The notes under the pieces: model-generated
What the model was told of the DNA's origin: nothing
Database searches by the model: none
What the model saw: the letters and a program-made list of their open reading frames with translations, nothing else
Translations under genes and position numbers: made by a program
Origin: Micavibrio sp. UBA6929
GTDB taxonomy: Bacteria; Pseudomonadota; Alphaproteobacteria; Micavibrionales; Micavibrionaceae
Length of the DNA: 64,000 nt
NCBI GenBank assembly: GCA_002448815.1
Contig: DKAJ01000012.1
Location: 141,056 to 205,055 of the forward strand
Direction of reading: 5' to 3'
Shown here: positions 1 to 9,445 of the stretch, piece after piece
Numbering within the stretch: position 1 is the first letter of the stretch
Layout: every line of letters starts with the position of its first letter

Positions 1-1
1 A

Positions 2-169
2 GGTAAGCTCGGTGAGTTTCTTGCTGAAGAGCTTTCAGACATCTCGGGTGGTTTTGCGGATGCACGCTTGCCGTTTAGACATGCAAAAAAACTAACACGT
101 TCAGCAGAGCGCCTGACGAGAGATATTCAAAATTACGATCGCACTTATTTGCCGTCACTCGCCGTTTAG
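2..169 (+). CDS. C-terminal fragment of an unidentified protein (5' end outside window)
   Basis: An open frame enters from the left edge and runs 55 codons to a TAG at 167-169. The fragment is charged and helix-prone, with residues such as FLAEEL, RLTRDIQ and the end PSLAV, and has no membrane segment. Its stop overlaps the stop codon of the convergent phaC gene by 3-4 bases, a tight arrangement repeated elsewhere in the window and therefore mild support for its being real. I recognise no family from this fragment; the upstream sequence is needed to identify it. Confidence 0.55.
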   Translation, partial: GKLGEFLAEELSDISGGFADARLPFRHAKKLTRSAERLTRDIQNYDRTYLPSLAV

Positions 170-1992
170 GCCTTCATTTTGACGTAACTGCCTGGCGCGG
201 GCTCAAGTGATTTTTTGATGCTGCGTGCAGGCACTTTTTTACCTGCATATTTCTTTGCCCATTCATGCCAGTGTGGCCACCATGACCCTGCATGTTCTTC
301 TGCGCTGTCCAGCCATGCTTGGGCGTCATCGGGCAGGTCTTTGTTCGTCCAATAGCAGTATTTATTCTTCGCGGGCGGATTAACGACGCCGGCAATATGC
401 CCTGACGCAGCAAGTGTAAATGTACGGTCGGTATTGAGCGATTTTGCGCCATCATAGGTCGCCAGCCAAGGGGCAATATGGTCTTCTTTCGTTGATAAGA
501 AATATGACGGCGTATCAATTTGCGATAAATCAATAGGGGTGTCATTAAGGGTGACGCCGCCAGGGCGCATCAGCAAGTTATCACGGTACATATTCTTCAA
601 ATAAAAGCGCTGCATTTTTGCAGGCATATTTGTTGAATCGTCATTCCAATAAAGTAAATCAAACGGAAATGGCTCGCGCCCCATAAGGTAATTGTTCACA
701 ACAAAAGACCAGATCAAATCATTCGAGCGAAGCAATTTAAACGTTTGTTGTAGGCTTTGCGCGTCAAACAGGCCAGTGGCTTCAAGTTGGCGGTCGATGA
801 CTTCGATTTGTTCGGGATCAAGGAAAAGCTTTAGCTCGCCAGCCTTGTCAAAGTCTAGAAGCGTCGTCAGGAACGTGGCGCTTGCAACGCGTTTATCCAT
901 GTTTTTGCTTTTGAGGTACGAAAGCGTCATCGACAAAAGCGTTCCGCCCAAACAATATCCGACGATATTTAAATCCTCTTCCTCTGTTGCGGCTTCAACG
1001 GCGTTCATAGCTGCAAGAACACCTTCCTCCATATAATCTTCAAAGCCTTTTTGCGAAAGCTTGGCATCAGGATTTACCCATGAGATCACAAAAACGCTGT
1101 GTCCTTGGTCGCACGCCCATTTAATGAAGGAGTTTTCAGGCTTCATATCCAAAATGTAATATTTGTTAATCCACGGCGGGACGACCAATAGAGGGCGCTT
1201 ATGGACCTTGTCTGTCGTGGCCTCATATTGGATGAGCTGAATAAGGTCATTTTGATAAATGACGCTTCCTTTTGTGACGGCAAGGTTCTCCCCAACGTCA
1301 AAGGCGCTGTAGTCAGTTGTGCTGATCTGCAGTAATCCATCGCCGCGCTCAATATCTTTGATCAGATTTTCAAAACCTTTAATCAGGTTTTTACCGCCTG
1401 ATTGGATTGTCTCACGCAGGACCTCAGGGTTGGTCATGGCAAAGTTGCTAGGTGACATGGCATTGGCATAAAGCTTGGCCGTGAAGGCAAGCTTGTCTTT
1501 TTTAAGGTTATCCAGTCCATCCGTATTTGCAATGGCATCGTCAATCCAGTTGCATGTTAAAAGATAGGATTGCTTTAAAAAGTCGAAAACAACATTGTTC
1601 TGCCAGTCTTCATCACGAAAACGGCGATCACCCTTTGATGGCGTGACTAGTGGCTTGGCCATTGCATCTTCGTCGCCCAAAAAGCGTAGCGTGCTTGTCT
1701 GCCAAAGCTCAAACCACTGTGACCAGTACTGCGATTGCATTTGCCAAAACTTATCAGGGTCGTTCAGCAGTTTTTCCATGAACTCGGCATAAACAGGATT
1801 GATGTTCATCGGGTCGAGGTTCTTGTTCAGGTAATCTTCATCGACATAGCGCTGCATTGCGCGCTCGAAAATGGGCTGCGCTTGCTCGTAAATATCAAAG
1901 ATTGCTTGAGAAAAAGCAACCGGATCAATTGAGGGTGCGTTTTGCTCTGCTGCTTGGGTGTTCTTGCCTGATGATGTTTGTTTTGAGGCCAT
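166..1992 (-). CDS. phaC: Class I poly(3-hydroxyalkanoate) synthase PhaC
   Basis: Polymerises (R)-3-hydroxyacyl-CoA into polyhydroxyalkanoate storage polymer at the surface of cytoplasmic granules. The 608-residue length fits class I synthases. The N-terminal PhaC_N region (about 50-240) is followed by an alpha/beta-hydrolase domain with the modified lipase box GYCLGG at about 345-350, whose Cys is the nucleophile. The other triad residues are probably the Asp in KEDHIAPW and the His in SGHIAGVVNPP near residue 530. It stands alone: no phaA, phaB or phasin gene is adjacent. It ends against the unidentified gene on its left. The ATG at 1992 gives a family-typical N-terminus. Confidence 0.95.
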   Translation of the reverse strand: MASKQTSSGKNTQAAEQNAPSIDPVAFSQAIFDIYEQAQPIFERAMQRYVDEDYLNKNLDPMNINPVYAEFMEKLLNDPDKFWQMQSQYWSQWFELWQTSTLRFLGDEDAMAKPLVTPSKGDRRFRDEDWQNNVVFDFLKQSYLLTCNWIDDAIANTDGLDNLKKDKLAFTAKLYANAMSPSNFAMTNPEVLRETIQSGGKNLIKGFENLIKDIERGDGLLQISTTDYSAFDVGENLAVTKGSVIYQNDLIQLIQYEATTDKVHKRPLLVVPPWINKYYILDMKPENSFIKWACDQGHSVFVISWVNPDAKLSQKGFEDYMEEGVLAAMNAVEAATEEEDLNIVGYCLGGTLLSMTLSYLKSKNMDKRVASATFLTTLLDFDKAGELKLFLDPEQIEVIDRQLEATGLFDAQSLQQTFKLLRSNDLIWSFVVNNYLMGREPFPFDLLYWNDDSTNMPAKMQRFYLKNMYRDNLLMRPGGVTLNDTPIDLSQIDTPSYFLSTKEDHIAPWLATYDGAKSLNTDRTFTLAASGHIAGVVNPPAKNKYCYWTNKDLPDDAQAWLDSAEEHAGSWWPHWHEWAKKYAGKKVPARSIKKSLEPAPGSYVKMKA

Positions 1993-2162
1993 GCCGTTTT
2001 TACCTGATGAGATTGTGATGAAAACACCATGCCTTATTTAGGAAACTGAAACAACGGCTAAAATTTAAACACTGAAATCTTGTAAAATAAAGCGATGCCC
2101 CCTTGATAGAAGAGGGCTTTCACGCCTATGATGCCTGTGAATGAAATGTAAACGGAATTGAT

Positions 2163-2456
2163 ATGCGACTATTTTTAATGATGGCATTAGTAATGATCGG
2201 TGGTTGCACATGGTTGCGAGGAGATGCTACGCCAGAAGAGCCTCCTGTAATTGTAGAGCTAACCCCGCCAGAGAAAACAAATGCATCGTTTGAAAACGAC
2301 GCGATGGATGCACTGCCGGAATTCGAGGCGCAGCCAGTTTATCAAAATATGGTGGAGCCTAAGCCATATTATCCACTAATGAAGGGGTTTCGCGTCGATA
2401 AAAGCGTCGCCGTCTATCCACTAGACGATTGGCAGCCACATCACTATTCAAAATAA
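2163..2456 (+). CDS. Small predicted lipoprotein
   Basis: A 97-residue protein with a short hydrophobic leader ending in a lipobox-like MIGGC, Cys at residue 15, so it is probably lipid-anchored after signal peptidase II cleavage. The mature part is acidic and proline-rich (PEEPPVIVELTPPEK) and ends in an aromatic, His-containing tail (DDWQPHHYSK). No family is recognised. It lies 27 bp upstream of hom on the same strand and may be co-transcribed, although a role linked to homoserine dehydrogenase is not implied. The lipobox and the intact frame support a real gene. Confidence 0.7.
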   Translation: MRLFLMMALVMIGGCTWLRGDATPEEPPVIVELTPPEKTNASFENDAMDALPEFEAQPVYQNMVEPKPYYPLMKGFRVDKSVAVYPLDDWQPHHYSK

Positions 2457-2483
2457 ATACATAAAGACGATTAAGAGGGTAAT

Positions 2484-3770
2484 ATGACATCATTGAAAAT
2501 CGGGGTCGCTGGACTTGGTACAGTTGGGATCTCCGTTTTAAAAATTCTAGAGGACAACAAAGCCACAATTCGAAATCGTGCAGGCAGCGCGATTGAAGTT
2601 GTTGGTGTTACCGCGCGCAATAAAAATGCCAAGCGCCCAATGGATATTTCTGCGTATACATGGTTTGACGATGCGCAAGACATGGTCGCGCATTGTGATG
2701 TGCTTGTTGAGCTGATCGGCGGATCAGATGGCATTGCATATAAACTCGTGAAAGAAGCGCTCAGCAAAGGTGTGAGCGTCGTGACCGCCAATAAGGCGAT
2801 GATCGCACATCACGGGCTTGAGCTTGCGACGCTGGCCGAGGAAAATAACTGTAATTTGATGTTTGAAGCCGCCGTTGCAGGCGCAGTGCCGATTGTTAAT
2901 GCAATCCGCCACAGCTTCACTAGCGATAAAATTACAGGCGTGCATGGCATTTTAAACGGCACATCCAATTATATCCTGACGCAAATGCGTGAAACAGGGC
3001 GCGATTTTGCCGATGTTCTCAAAGACGCACAGGATAAAGGCTATGCCGAGGCAGACCCAACATTCGATATCGAAGGCGTTGATGCCGGTCATAAGGTTGC
3101 AATCCTTGCGGCGCTGGCCTTCGGGACGCAGCCAGACTTTAGCGGCGTGCATATGACAGGTATCTCAAGCCTGACAGAAGAAGACTTCCACTTCGCGGGC
3201 GAGCTTGGCTTTAAAATTAAACTGCTTGGCAGCGCAGAAATGCATGACGATCGCGTTTTACAAATTGTCGAGCCGTGCTTTATACCAGACGGCAGTCCTT
3301 TCGCCGCAATCGAAGATGCGTATAATGCGGTATATTGCGAATGTGAATATGCAGAAACGCCTTTGATGTCAGGCCTTGGTGCCGGCGGCGATGCAACTGC
3401 GTCATCTGTTGTTGGTGATATTGTGGCCTTGGCCCGCGGCGAAAGCGCACCAGTCTTCGGCGTGCCAGTATCAAGCCTGAAAAAAGTAGGCAGCTTTGAC
3501 CCGCGTGAAGTCGAAAGCCGCTATTACATACGTTTCAATGTAAAAGATAAGGTTGGCGTTATGGCGGATATTTCTGCTATCTTGCGTGACCATGGCATTT
3601 CAATTGAAACCATGATACAGCTTGGACGCTCGCCAGAGCAAAACGTCAATGTTGTTATGGTGACACATGATGCCCTGCGCGAGGATGTGAATACCGCGAG
3701 TGATCTGATCTCTCGCCTTGATGTGATCTTCGGAGAGCCTTGCATCATCCGAATTGAAGAAGATTTTTAA
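2484..3770 (+). CDS. hom: Homoserine dehydrogenase with C-terminal ACT domain
   Basis: Reduces aspartate-4-semialdehyde to homoserine with NAD(P)H, at the branch leading to threonine and methionine. The 428-residue protein has an N-terminal Rossmann domain with GLGTVG near residue 11, the catalytic domain with the family signature around GILNGTSNYILTQM and DPTFDIEGVDAGHK, and a C-terminal ACT domain from about residue 350 (VKDKVGVMADISAIL), which normally mediates feedback by threonine. The start has an AGAGGG ribosome site about 6 bases upstream. It heads the conserved hom-glpX-recJ order; lysC, which supplies the same pathway, is at 47.8 kb. Confidence 0.96.
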   Translation: MTSLKIGVAGLGTVGISVLKILEDNKATIRNRAGSAIEVVGVTARNKNAKRPMDISAYTWFDDAQDMVAHCDVLVELIGGSDGIAYKLVKEALSKGVSVVTANKAMIAHHGLELATLAEENNCNLMFEAAVAGAVPIVNAIRHSFTSDKITGVHGILNGTSNYILTQMRETGRDFADVLKDAQDKGYAEADPTFDIEGVDAGHKVAILAALAFGTQPDFSGVHMTGISSLTEEDFHFAGELGFKIKLLGSAEMHDDRVLQIVEPCFIPDGSPFAAIEDAYNAVYCECEYAETPLMSGLGAGGDATASSVVGDIVALARGESAPVFGVPVSSLKKVGSFDPREVESRYYIRFNVKDKVGVMADISAILRDHGISIETMIQLGRSPEQNVNVVMVTHDALREDVNTASDLISRLDVIFGEPCIIRIEEDF

Positions 3771-3793
3771 AAAGAAAGACCGAAAGTAAAACA

Positions 3794-4807
3794 ATGGAAA
3801 GCACAGCAAAAAAATCACCATCTGCACAAGATGAAATCATTATGGACCGTAACCTCGCGCTTGAGGTTGTTCGCGTAACAGAGGCTGCGGCGCTTGCGGC
3901 GTCTTCGTTGACAGGACGCGGTGATGAAAAGGCTGCCGATGCGGCGGCTGTTGACGCGATGCGCAGTTCTTTTAACGGCCTGCACATGCGTGGCCGCGTT
4001 GTTATCGGCGAAGGCGAACGCGACGAAGCGCCAATGCTTTATATCGGTGAAGAAGTTGGTGATGGTCACGGCCCTGAAATTGACATCGCACTTGACCCGC
4101 TTGAAGGCACAACAATCACTGCAAAGGGCGGCAATAACGCACTTGCAGTTGTTGCGATGACAGATAAAGGCGGCTTTTTGAATGCGCCTGATACGTATAT
4201 GGATAAAATTGCGGTTGGCCCAGGCATTGATCCATCTATTTTGGATTTGGATGCACCAATCAGCGATGTCCTGCAAAAACTTGCCAAGGAAAAGGCCTGC
4301 AAAATCGAAGAATTGACTGTGTGCATTCTTGACCGTCCGCGCCACGATCACTTGATCCAAGGCGCGCGCGAAGCTGGCGCACGTATCAATTTGATCCAAG
4401 ACGGTGATGTAAGCGCCGTAATCGCCACAACAACCCCTGACACTGGCATTGATTTATATGTGGGTCAGGGCGGCGCGCCAGAAGGCGTTCTTGCCGCTGC
4501 GGCGCTACAGTGTATTGGTGGTTCGATGCTGGGCCGTTTGGTCTTCCGCAACGATGACGAGCGCGCACGCGCAGATCGTTGGGGCATTACAGACCTGAAC
4601 CGCGTATACAAAACAGATGACCTTGCAAAAGGTGATAACGTAATGTTCGCGGCAACTGGCGTAACGGACGGTTCAATGCTACGCGGTGTGCGCCGTTTTG
4701 CAGGTGGTGCAAAAACATCATCACTTGTGATGCGCTCAAAATCAGGCACAGTCCGTTATATCGAAGCAACGCACAACTTTAATCGTAAAGACTGGGTGAA
4801 AATCTAG
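3794..4807 (+). CDS. glpX: Class II fructose-1,6-bisphosphatase GlpX
   Basis: Hydrolyses fructose-1,6-bisphosphate to fructose-6-phosphate in gluconeogenesis, using a divalent metal. The 337-residue length is typical. Family motifs are visible: GEGERDEAPML, the metal-binding DPLEGTT, and the conserved VGQGGAPEGVLAAAAL and GVTDGSMLRGVRRF blocks. It starts 23 bp after hom and ends 4 bp before recJ, so the three are likely one transcript. The coupling of glpX with hom and recJ is a long-standing alphaproteobacterial gene order rather than a pathway link. Confidence 0.96.
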   Translation: MESTAKKSPSAQDEIIMDRNLALEVVRVTEAAALAASSLTGRGDEKAADAAAVDAMRSSFNGLHMRGRVVIGEGERDEAPMLYIGEEVGDGHGPEIDIALDPLEGTTITAKGGNNALAVVAMTDKGGFLNAPDTYMDKIAVGPGIDPSILDLDAPISDVLQKLAKEKACKIEELTVCILDRPRHDHLIQGAREAGARINLIQDGDVSAVIATTTPDTGIDLYVGQGGAPEGVLAAAALQCIGGSMLGRLVFRNDDERARADRWGITDLNRVYKTDDLAKGDNVMFAATGVTDGSMLRGVRRFAGGAKTSSLVMRSKSGTVRYIEATHNFNRKDWVKI

Positions 4808-4811
4808 GACT

Positions 4812-6596
4812 ATGACGGCGCAAGGCACGCGGCGCTCTCTTTCCGGGGCGCAATGGAGATTTGGTGAACCTGACATGCAGCAGGTTCACATCCTAACCCA
4901 GCGTCATGCCTTGCCCGAATATATTGCAAGATTACTTGTATTGCGCGGGATATCTGATGAAGATGTGCCCGCGTTTTTAAATCCGACCTTTCAAAATGAC
5001 CTGCCTGCACCGTCTTTATTCGCAGGTATGGATCAATGCGCACAAGACGTGGCGCGCGCCATTCAGGCACAAAAGAAATTCGCCATTTTTGGTGATTTTG
5101 ACGTCGATGGCGCAACATCATCGGCGGTGGCTTATCGCTTTTTAAAGGCGTGCGGCATCGAGGCACCAATCTATATTCCTGAGCGTTTAACAGAAGGCTA
5201 TGGCCCGAACGAACAAGCCTTACAGTCCTTGCGCGATCAGGGGGTAGAAGTTTTGTTGATGCTGGATTGCGGGACAGGTGCGAAAGAAACCATTGCCGCA
5301 GGTCAGGACATGGGGCTGCAAATTGTTATCCTTGATCACCACGAGGCCGGATCGGACCTGCCGCCTGCTTGGCACGTTATTAACCCAAAGCGCAAAGACG
5401 ATGGCAGTGGCCTTGATATGCTTGCCGCGGTTGGTGTGACCTTTTATTTTTGTGTTGCCGTGAATGCGCAGCTTAAAAAAGATGATTTTTACAATAAAAA
5501 CAATATTAAAACGCCAAATCTTAAAGAGTTAATTGATCTTGTTGCGCTTGGAACTGTGTGTGACATGGTGCCCCTGGTTCATGTGAACCGCCTGTTTGTT
5601 AAGCAGGGGTTCAAGCAAATGGATTCCTTGTCTAACGAGGGGGTCAATGCACTTGCGTCCGTGTCAGGGATTGCGCCGCCCTTTACGCCCTATCATGCGG
5701 GCTATGTTTTAGGGCCGCGCGTCAATGCAGGGTCGCGTGTTGGGAAGTCCTCGCTTGGGGCGCAGCTTTTTACTCTTGGCGCAGACGCCGCAAAAGAGGC
5801 AGAAAATATTGCGTGGACGTTAAATGACTGCAACGCCAAGCGCAAAGACATGCAGTCCGCAATGGAGGCCGAAGCGCTTGCTATGGTGGATCAGACAGGT
5901 GCGTCAGATGACACGGTGATTATCGTCGCGTGTGAGGGATGGCATTCAGGCCTAACAGGTCTTGTTGCAGGCCGCTTGAAGGAGCATTACGGCAGACCCG
6001 CCTGCGTCATTTGTTTAGAAGATGGCCTCGGTAAAGGGTCAGGGCGCAGCATCGATGGTATTCACCTTGGCCAAGTTTTCATCGATGCAATGGATAAAGG
6101 CCTCATTACCAAGGGCGGCGGCCACGCAATGGCAGGCGGCTTTACCCTAAACGAAGATCAAATTGATACCTTCAAATCCTTTGTGCAGGATCACGTGAAC
6201 GCGCAAATCAACAGTGAATTGCCAACCGTATCACACGACATTGAAGGCGTGGTTTCGGTGCGCGGGGCATTGAACCTTGAAAATGCAAAACGCCTGCACG
6301 AGGAAATCGGCCCGTTTGGTATGGGCTTTGAGGAGCCACTTTTCCTGCTTAAGGGCGTGCGCATCATCAGCGCCGATATTGTCGGCGGTGCGCATGTACG
6401 CCTGTTGCTCAGCGATGCGGAAGGCGGCGCGCGGATCAAGGCAATGGCATTTCGCTCTGCTGGTACAAACATGGGCGAGGCGTTGATAAAGCAAAAGCAT
6501 CAATCCTTTGACATCGTAGGGCAGCTTAAGATAAATAGCTGGCAAGGCCGTGAAACGGTCGAGCTTCATGTGCGTGATGCGCGCATTGCGGAATAA
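4812..6596 (+). CDS. recJ: Single-stranded-DNA-specific exonuclease RecJ
   Basis: A 5'-to-3' single-strand DNA exonuclease for recombination and mismatch/base-excision repair. The 594-residue protein shows the DHH phosphoesterase motifs: FGDFDVDGATSSA near 95, the LDCGTGAKE block, and DHHEAGSD near 175. The DHHA1 region contains GGGHAMAGGFTL near 440, and an OB-like C-terminal domain follows. The N-terminal GAQWRFGEPD stretch resembles the family's usual beginning, which supports the ATG at 4812 despite only 4 bp after glpX. Expected metal ligands appear intact. Confidence 0.95.
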   Translation: MTAQGTRRSLSGAQWRFGEPDMQQVHILTQRHALPEYIARLLVLRGISDEDVPAFLNPTFQNDLPAPSLFAGMDQCAQDVARAIQAQKKFAIFGDFDVDGATSSAVAYRFLKACGIEAPIYIPERLTEGYGPNEQALQSLRDQGVEVLLMLDCGTGAKETIAAGQDMGLQIVILDHHEAGSDLPPAWHVINPKRKDDGSGLDMLAAVGVTFYFCVAVNAQLKKDDFYNKNNIKTPNLKELIDLVALGTVCDMVPLVHVNRLFVKQGFKQMDSLSNEGVNALASVSGIAPPFTPYHAGYVLGPRVNAGSRVGKSSLGAQLFTLGADAAKEAENIAWTLNDCNAKRKDMQSAMEAEALAMVDQTGASDDTVIIVACEGWHSGLTGLVAGRLKEHYGRPACVICLEDGLGKGSGRSIDGIHLGQVFIDAMDKGLITKGGGHAMAGGFTLNEDQIDTFKSFVQDHVNAQINSELPTVSHDIEGVVSVRGALNLENAKRLHEEIGPFGMGFEEPLFLLKGVRIISADIVGGAHVRLLLSDAEGGARIKAMAFRSAGTNMGEALIKQKHQSFDIVGQLKINSWQGRETVELHVRDARIAE

Positions 6597-6631
6597 AAAA
6601 ACGAAGACTTGCGTAAAAATAAGGGGATGTA

Positions 6632-7555
6632 ATGATCGAAGCCTATAAAACTCTGCGTCATGTGGTGACATCGTATTTTGGACTGTTCATGATTGGGGCA
6701 ATGCTGGTGGCGCTTGTTTTGCCCTTTGACATGTTGATCCCCTCAAGCGGCATTCCCTATTTAATGTTTGGCGTGGTCTTTTTTGCCGCGAGTAAAATTA
6801 AACCAGATGATATTAAAGCGCTGCATTTTGGGGATATCGCAGGCATTTATATCCTGCGCTTTTTGGCAGTGCCGTTTGCGGGTTTCTTCCTCGCGCAGTG
6901 GTTAGTGCCCGATTATAAATTTGCTGTTTTATTGCTGTTATTTTTGCCGTCGGCGGCGACATTGCCTGCGGTAACAATGATTTTAAAGGGAAACCCAATG
7001 GTTGCTCTTGGCCTTTTGGCGCTGACCAGTGTATTGGCGCCTTTTGTGATCCCTGCAGGCTATGGCTTTTTATCTGGCGCAGAGATCAGTATCGATAGTT
7101 GGAGCATGTTTAAAAGCCTTGCCTTTATGATTTTGGCGCCGATTGTTCTGTGTTCTGTTTTGTACAAAACTACGCCCAAAATCATGCCGCACTTGCGTGA
7201 AAACGCATCTTTTATGTCGATCTTTTTGATCATTCTGATTATCATGGTGATCGTTTCTGCGAAAAGCACATACTTCATCGAAAATCCGATGGTGGTTTTG
7301 CATGCCGTAGTGCTGGGCCTGGTGATCTATGCGGCGCTTTATGCGCTTGGCTGGTCGCTTTTCGGTCATAAGCCCGCGCGCGAACGCATCAGTTATTGCT
7401 TGGCCTTTGGCAATACAAATATCTCAGTTGGAATATCGCTGGCCTTTATGCACCTGCCCGAGCGTGAAATGCTGGCCATGGTGTCGTGGGAAATCGCGTG
7501 GATTACATCCTTATCTGCGGCGCAATATGCACTATCCAAAGTCAAGCAGCGATGA
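6632..7555 (+). CDS. BASS (bile acid:sodium symporter)-like membrane transporter
   Basis: A 307-residue very hydrophobic protein with about eight to ten predicted transmembrane helices, consistent with the SBF/BASS fold. The conserved-looking segment FGNTNISVGISLAF near residue 257 resembles the crossover region of that superfamily (usually GNRN...). The substrate cannot be inferred; relatives move organic acids with sodium. It follows recJ by 35 bp and precedes a sodium/calcium exchanger by 46 bp, so two or three membrane proteins may be co-expressed. The fold call is moderately secure, the substrate unknown. Confidence 0.7.
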   Translation: MIEAYKTLRHVVTSYFGLFMIGAMLVALVLPFDMLIPSSGIPYLMFGVVFFAASKIKPDDIKALHFGDIAGIYILRFLAVPFAGFFLAQWLVPDYKFAVLLLLFLPSAATLPAVTMILKGNPMVALGLLALTSVLAPFVIPAGYGFLSGAEISIDSWSMFKSLAFMILAPIVLCSVLYKTTPKIMPHLRENASFMSIFLIILIIMVIVSAKSTYFIENPMVVLHAVVLGLVIYAALYALGWSLFGHKPARERISYCLAFGNTNISVGISLAFMHLPEREMLAMVSWEIAWITSLSAAQYALSKVKQR

Positions 7556-7601
7556 TAGAGTCCCGATTCATAAATATTTCATTTTCTTATCAAGGGTTAT
7601 C

Positions 7602-8588
7602 ATGGAAGTAGGGCTTATAGAGGCATTTATTTTGGCAGGCGGCGCAATTGGCTTTGGGTCAATGCTGCTCGTCAAAGGGGGCGACTGGACTGTTGATGCC
7701 GCCGTTTACGTGGCGCAGCGCTTTGGAATCTCTCAGTTAATCATCGGTTTTACCATTTTGGCGTTTGGAACCTCACTGCCCGAACTGATCGTTTCGATCC
7801 TATCAAACTTGCGCGGCTCACCGGGGATTGCCGTTGGTAACGTCTTGGGGTCAAATATCGCAAATATTGCCTTTATTATTGGTTTTGTTGCTATCGCTTC
7901 GCCGCTTGTAAAACGATCAAAGGCGATTGCACGTGACTTGGTGTTTATGGTGCTGGTGACATGCTTATTTGCAGGGCTTCTTGTTTATGGATATATTGGC
8001 TACCTTGCGGGGGCAGGGATGCTCGCACTGTTGTTTAGTTATATCTTTTATCAATACTATGCCGCTACCCATGGCGAAGAAATCCCAGAAAGCGAAGATG
8101 ATGATGAGCCCGGATTCCAATCTATGGGCCGCGCCTTAATCTTTCTAGGCCTAGGCTTGTTTGCCATCGCCATCGGGGCAGAGTTTCTTGTGCGCGGCGC
8201 GCGTATTGGCGCGCTGGCAATCGGCGTGCCTGAATCTGTTATCGCGCTGAGCTTGATTGCATTTGGAACCTCATTGCCCGAGCTTTCAACGTCGCTTATT
8301 GCAGCCAAAAAAGGGCATAGCGACATGGTTTTCGGTAATATTATTGGCTCTAACGTCTTTAATATTTTGATGATTATGGGCGTGGCAGCTATGCTAAAGC
8401 CGATATCATCATCCATGTTTGCCGAGCAACTTGTGAATTTTGATGTTTGGGTGACCTTAGCTGTAAGCGTTATCTTTGCTGCGATTTTGTTCGCGCGCAA
8501 ATCGATCGGACGTTATGTCGGGATGACGATGTTTGCAGGATATATTCTTTACAATATCTATATTTATGCGATATACGTCACGCCATGA
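7602..8588 (+). CDS. Calcium/sodium antiporter of the CaCA family (YrbG-like)
   Basis: An integral inner-membrane exchanger of 328 residues. It has the two inverted alpha-repeats of the family: FGTSLPELIVSI with GNVLGSNIANI in the first half, and FGTSLPELSTSLIA with GNIIGSNVFNIL in the second. The acidic residues of these repeats bind cations. An acidic cytoplasmic loop (ESEDDDEPG) separates the halves. The frame stays open further upstream, but the family N-terminus begins at the ATG at 7602 (MEVGLIEAFILAGG). Its TGA overlaps the ATG of the next gene, suggesting translational coupling. Confidence 0.88.
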   Translation: MEVGLIEAFILAGGAIGFGSMLLVKGGDWTVDAAVYVAQRFGISQLIIGFTILAFGTSLPELIVSILSNLRGSPGIAVGNVLGSNIANIAFIIGFVAIASPLVKRSKAIARDLVFMVLVTCLFAGLLVYGYIGYLAGAGMLALLFSYIFYQYYAATHGEEIPESEDDDEPGFQSMGRALIFLGLGLFAIAIGAEFLVRGARIGALAIGVPESVIALSLIAFGTSLPELSTSLIAAKKGHSDMVFGNIIGSNVFNILMIMGVAAMLKPISSSMFAEQLVNFDVWVTLAVSVIFAAILFARKSIGRYVGMTMFAGYILYNIYIYAIYVTP

Positions 8589-9031
8589 GTAATCGCCGCC
8601 GCAAAGCCATTGTTTGGGCCGTCTTGTTGTCCGAGGGAACGCACATCTTTTGCTGCGTTCTGCCGACAATCTTTAGCTTGCTTTCATTATTATCGGGCGC
8701 AGGCATGATTGCTGTTATGCCGGCTTCAATGGTGAAAATGCATGATGTTTTGCACCATTATGAACTGCCGATGATTATCTTTTCTGCCTTTATCTTGGTG
8801 GCTGGATGGGCGCTGCATTGGTATAGCCAAAAAATTGATTGCCATGATACAGGCTGCGGTCATGGCCCTTGCGATACCAAAAAGAACAATACGCATATTT
8901 TGCTCATGATCGCGAGCGTCCTATTTGTTGTCAATGTGAGCGTGTACACCGCGTTTCACCGTCATAATGCCTTACAAAAGGCTATAACTGTGCCAGTGGA
9001 AAGCTACGATCACGCCGTGCACGATCATTAA
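8585..9031 (+). CDS. Small membrane protein with CC motif, unknown function
   Basis: A 148-residue protein with about three transmembrane segments. The first carries a CCVLP motif near residue 24, somewhat like the vicinal cysteines of MerT/MerC-type metal transporters. A loop (CHDTGCGHGPC) has three further cysteines and two histidines, and the C-terminus ends HDHAVHDH-like in His and Asp. This composition hints at metal handling, but I cannot assign a family. Its ATG overlaps the stop of the exchanger (ATGA), and its TAA overlaps the stop of convergent hisI. Coupling to a cation exchanger fits a role in metal or ion homeostasis, which is inference. Confidence 0.75.
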   Translation: MSNRRRKAIVWAVLLSEGTHIFCCVLPTIFSLLSLLSGAGMIAVMPASMVKMHDVLHHYELPMIIFSAFILVAGWALHWYSQKIDCHDTGCGHGPCDTKKNNTHILLMIASVLFVVNVSVYTAFHRHNALQKAITVPVESYDHAVHDH

Positions 9032-9411
9032 AATTTAAGCGTACTATCACCGAGGTCTACGCTGCGGTAAAAGCAGCTCTCTCGCCCTGTATGGCAACTA
9101 ACCTCTGTGCCATCTTGCCCCGCAGGCATATCCACTTCAATCCAAATGCAGTCTTGGTCACAATCTGTACGCATAGCAACGATTGTCTGCACATTGCCAC
9201 TGGTCGCGCCTTTATGCCAAATTTCTTGACGAGACCGTGACCAATAATGCGCTTCGCCTGATTGAAGGCTGAGTTTAAGGCTCTCTTCGTTCATATAGGC
9301 CATCATTAAAACGCCCTTGGTCTTATGACTTGTAACGATGCAAGGAATAAGGCCTTTGGCATCAAATCGAGGCAAAAAACGTGTTCCTTCCTCTAATTCG
9401 GCTTTTTCCAT
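9028..9411 (-). CDS. hisI: Phosphoribosyl-AMP cyclohydrolase HisI
   Basis: Opens the purine ring of phosphoribosyl-AMP, the third step of histidine biosynthesis. The 127-residue single-domain form lacks the HisE pyrophosphohydrolase fusion, as is usual in Alphaproteobacteria. Visible family motifs include LMMAYMNEESL, the zinc/magnesium-binding DCDQDCIWIEVD, and CHTGRESCFYRSV. It is isolated from other his genes in this window. It is divergent from the helicase gene with only 34 bp between starts, so their promoters must overlap. Confidence 0.95.
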   Translation of the reverse strand: MEKAELEEGTRFLPRFDAKGLIPCIVTSHKTKGVLMMAYMNEESLKLSLQSGEAHYWSRSRQEIWHKGATSGNVQTIVAMRTDCDQDCIWIEVDMPAGQDGTEVSCHTGRESCFYRSVDLGDSTLKF

Positions 9412-9445
9412 TGCTTTTTTCTCCTTTTCTCGTTATACGGCTCAC

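Noticed and set aside
2094..2124. Imperfect hairpin GCCCCCTT...AAGAGGGC between phaC and the lipoprotein gene
   Set aside because: It has a mismatch, lies upstream of both divergent genes, and no transcript would need to end there.
3815..4399. Antisense open frame of 194 codons within glpX
   Set aside because: It is the complement of a conserved enzyme gene with no recognisable protein features of its own.
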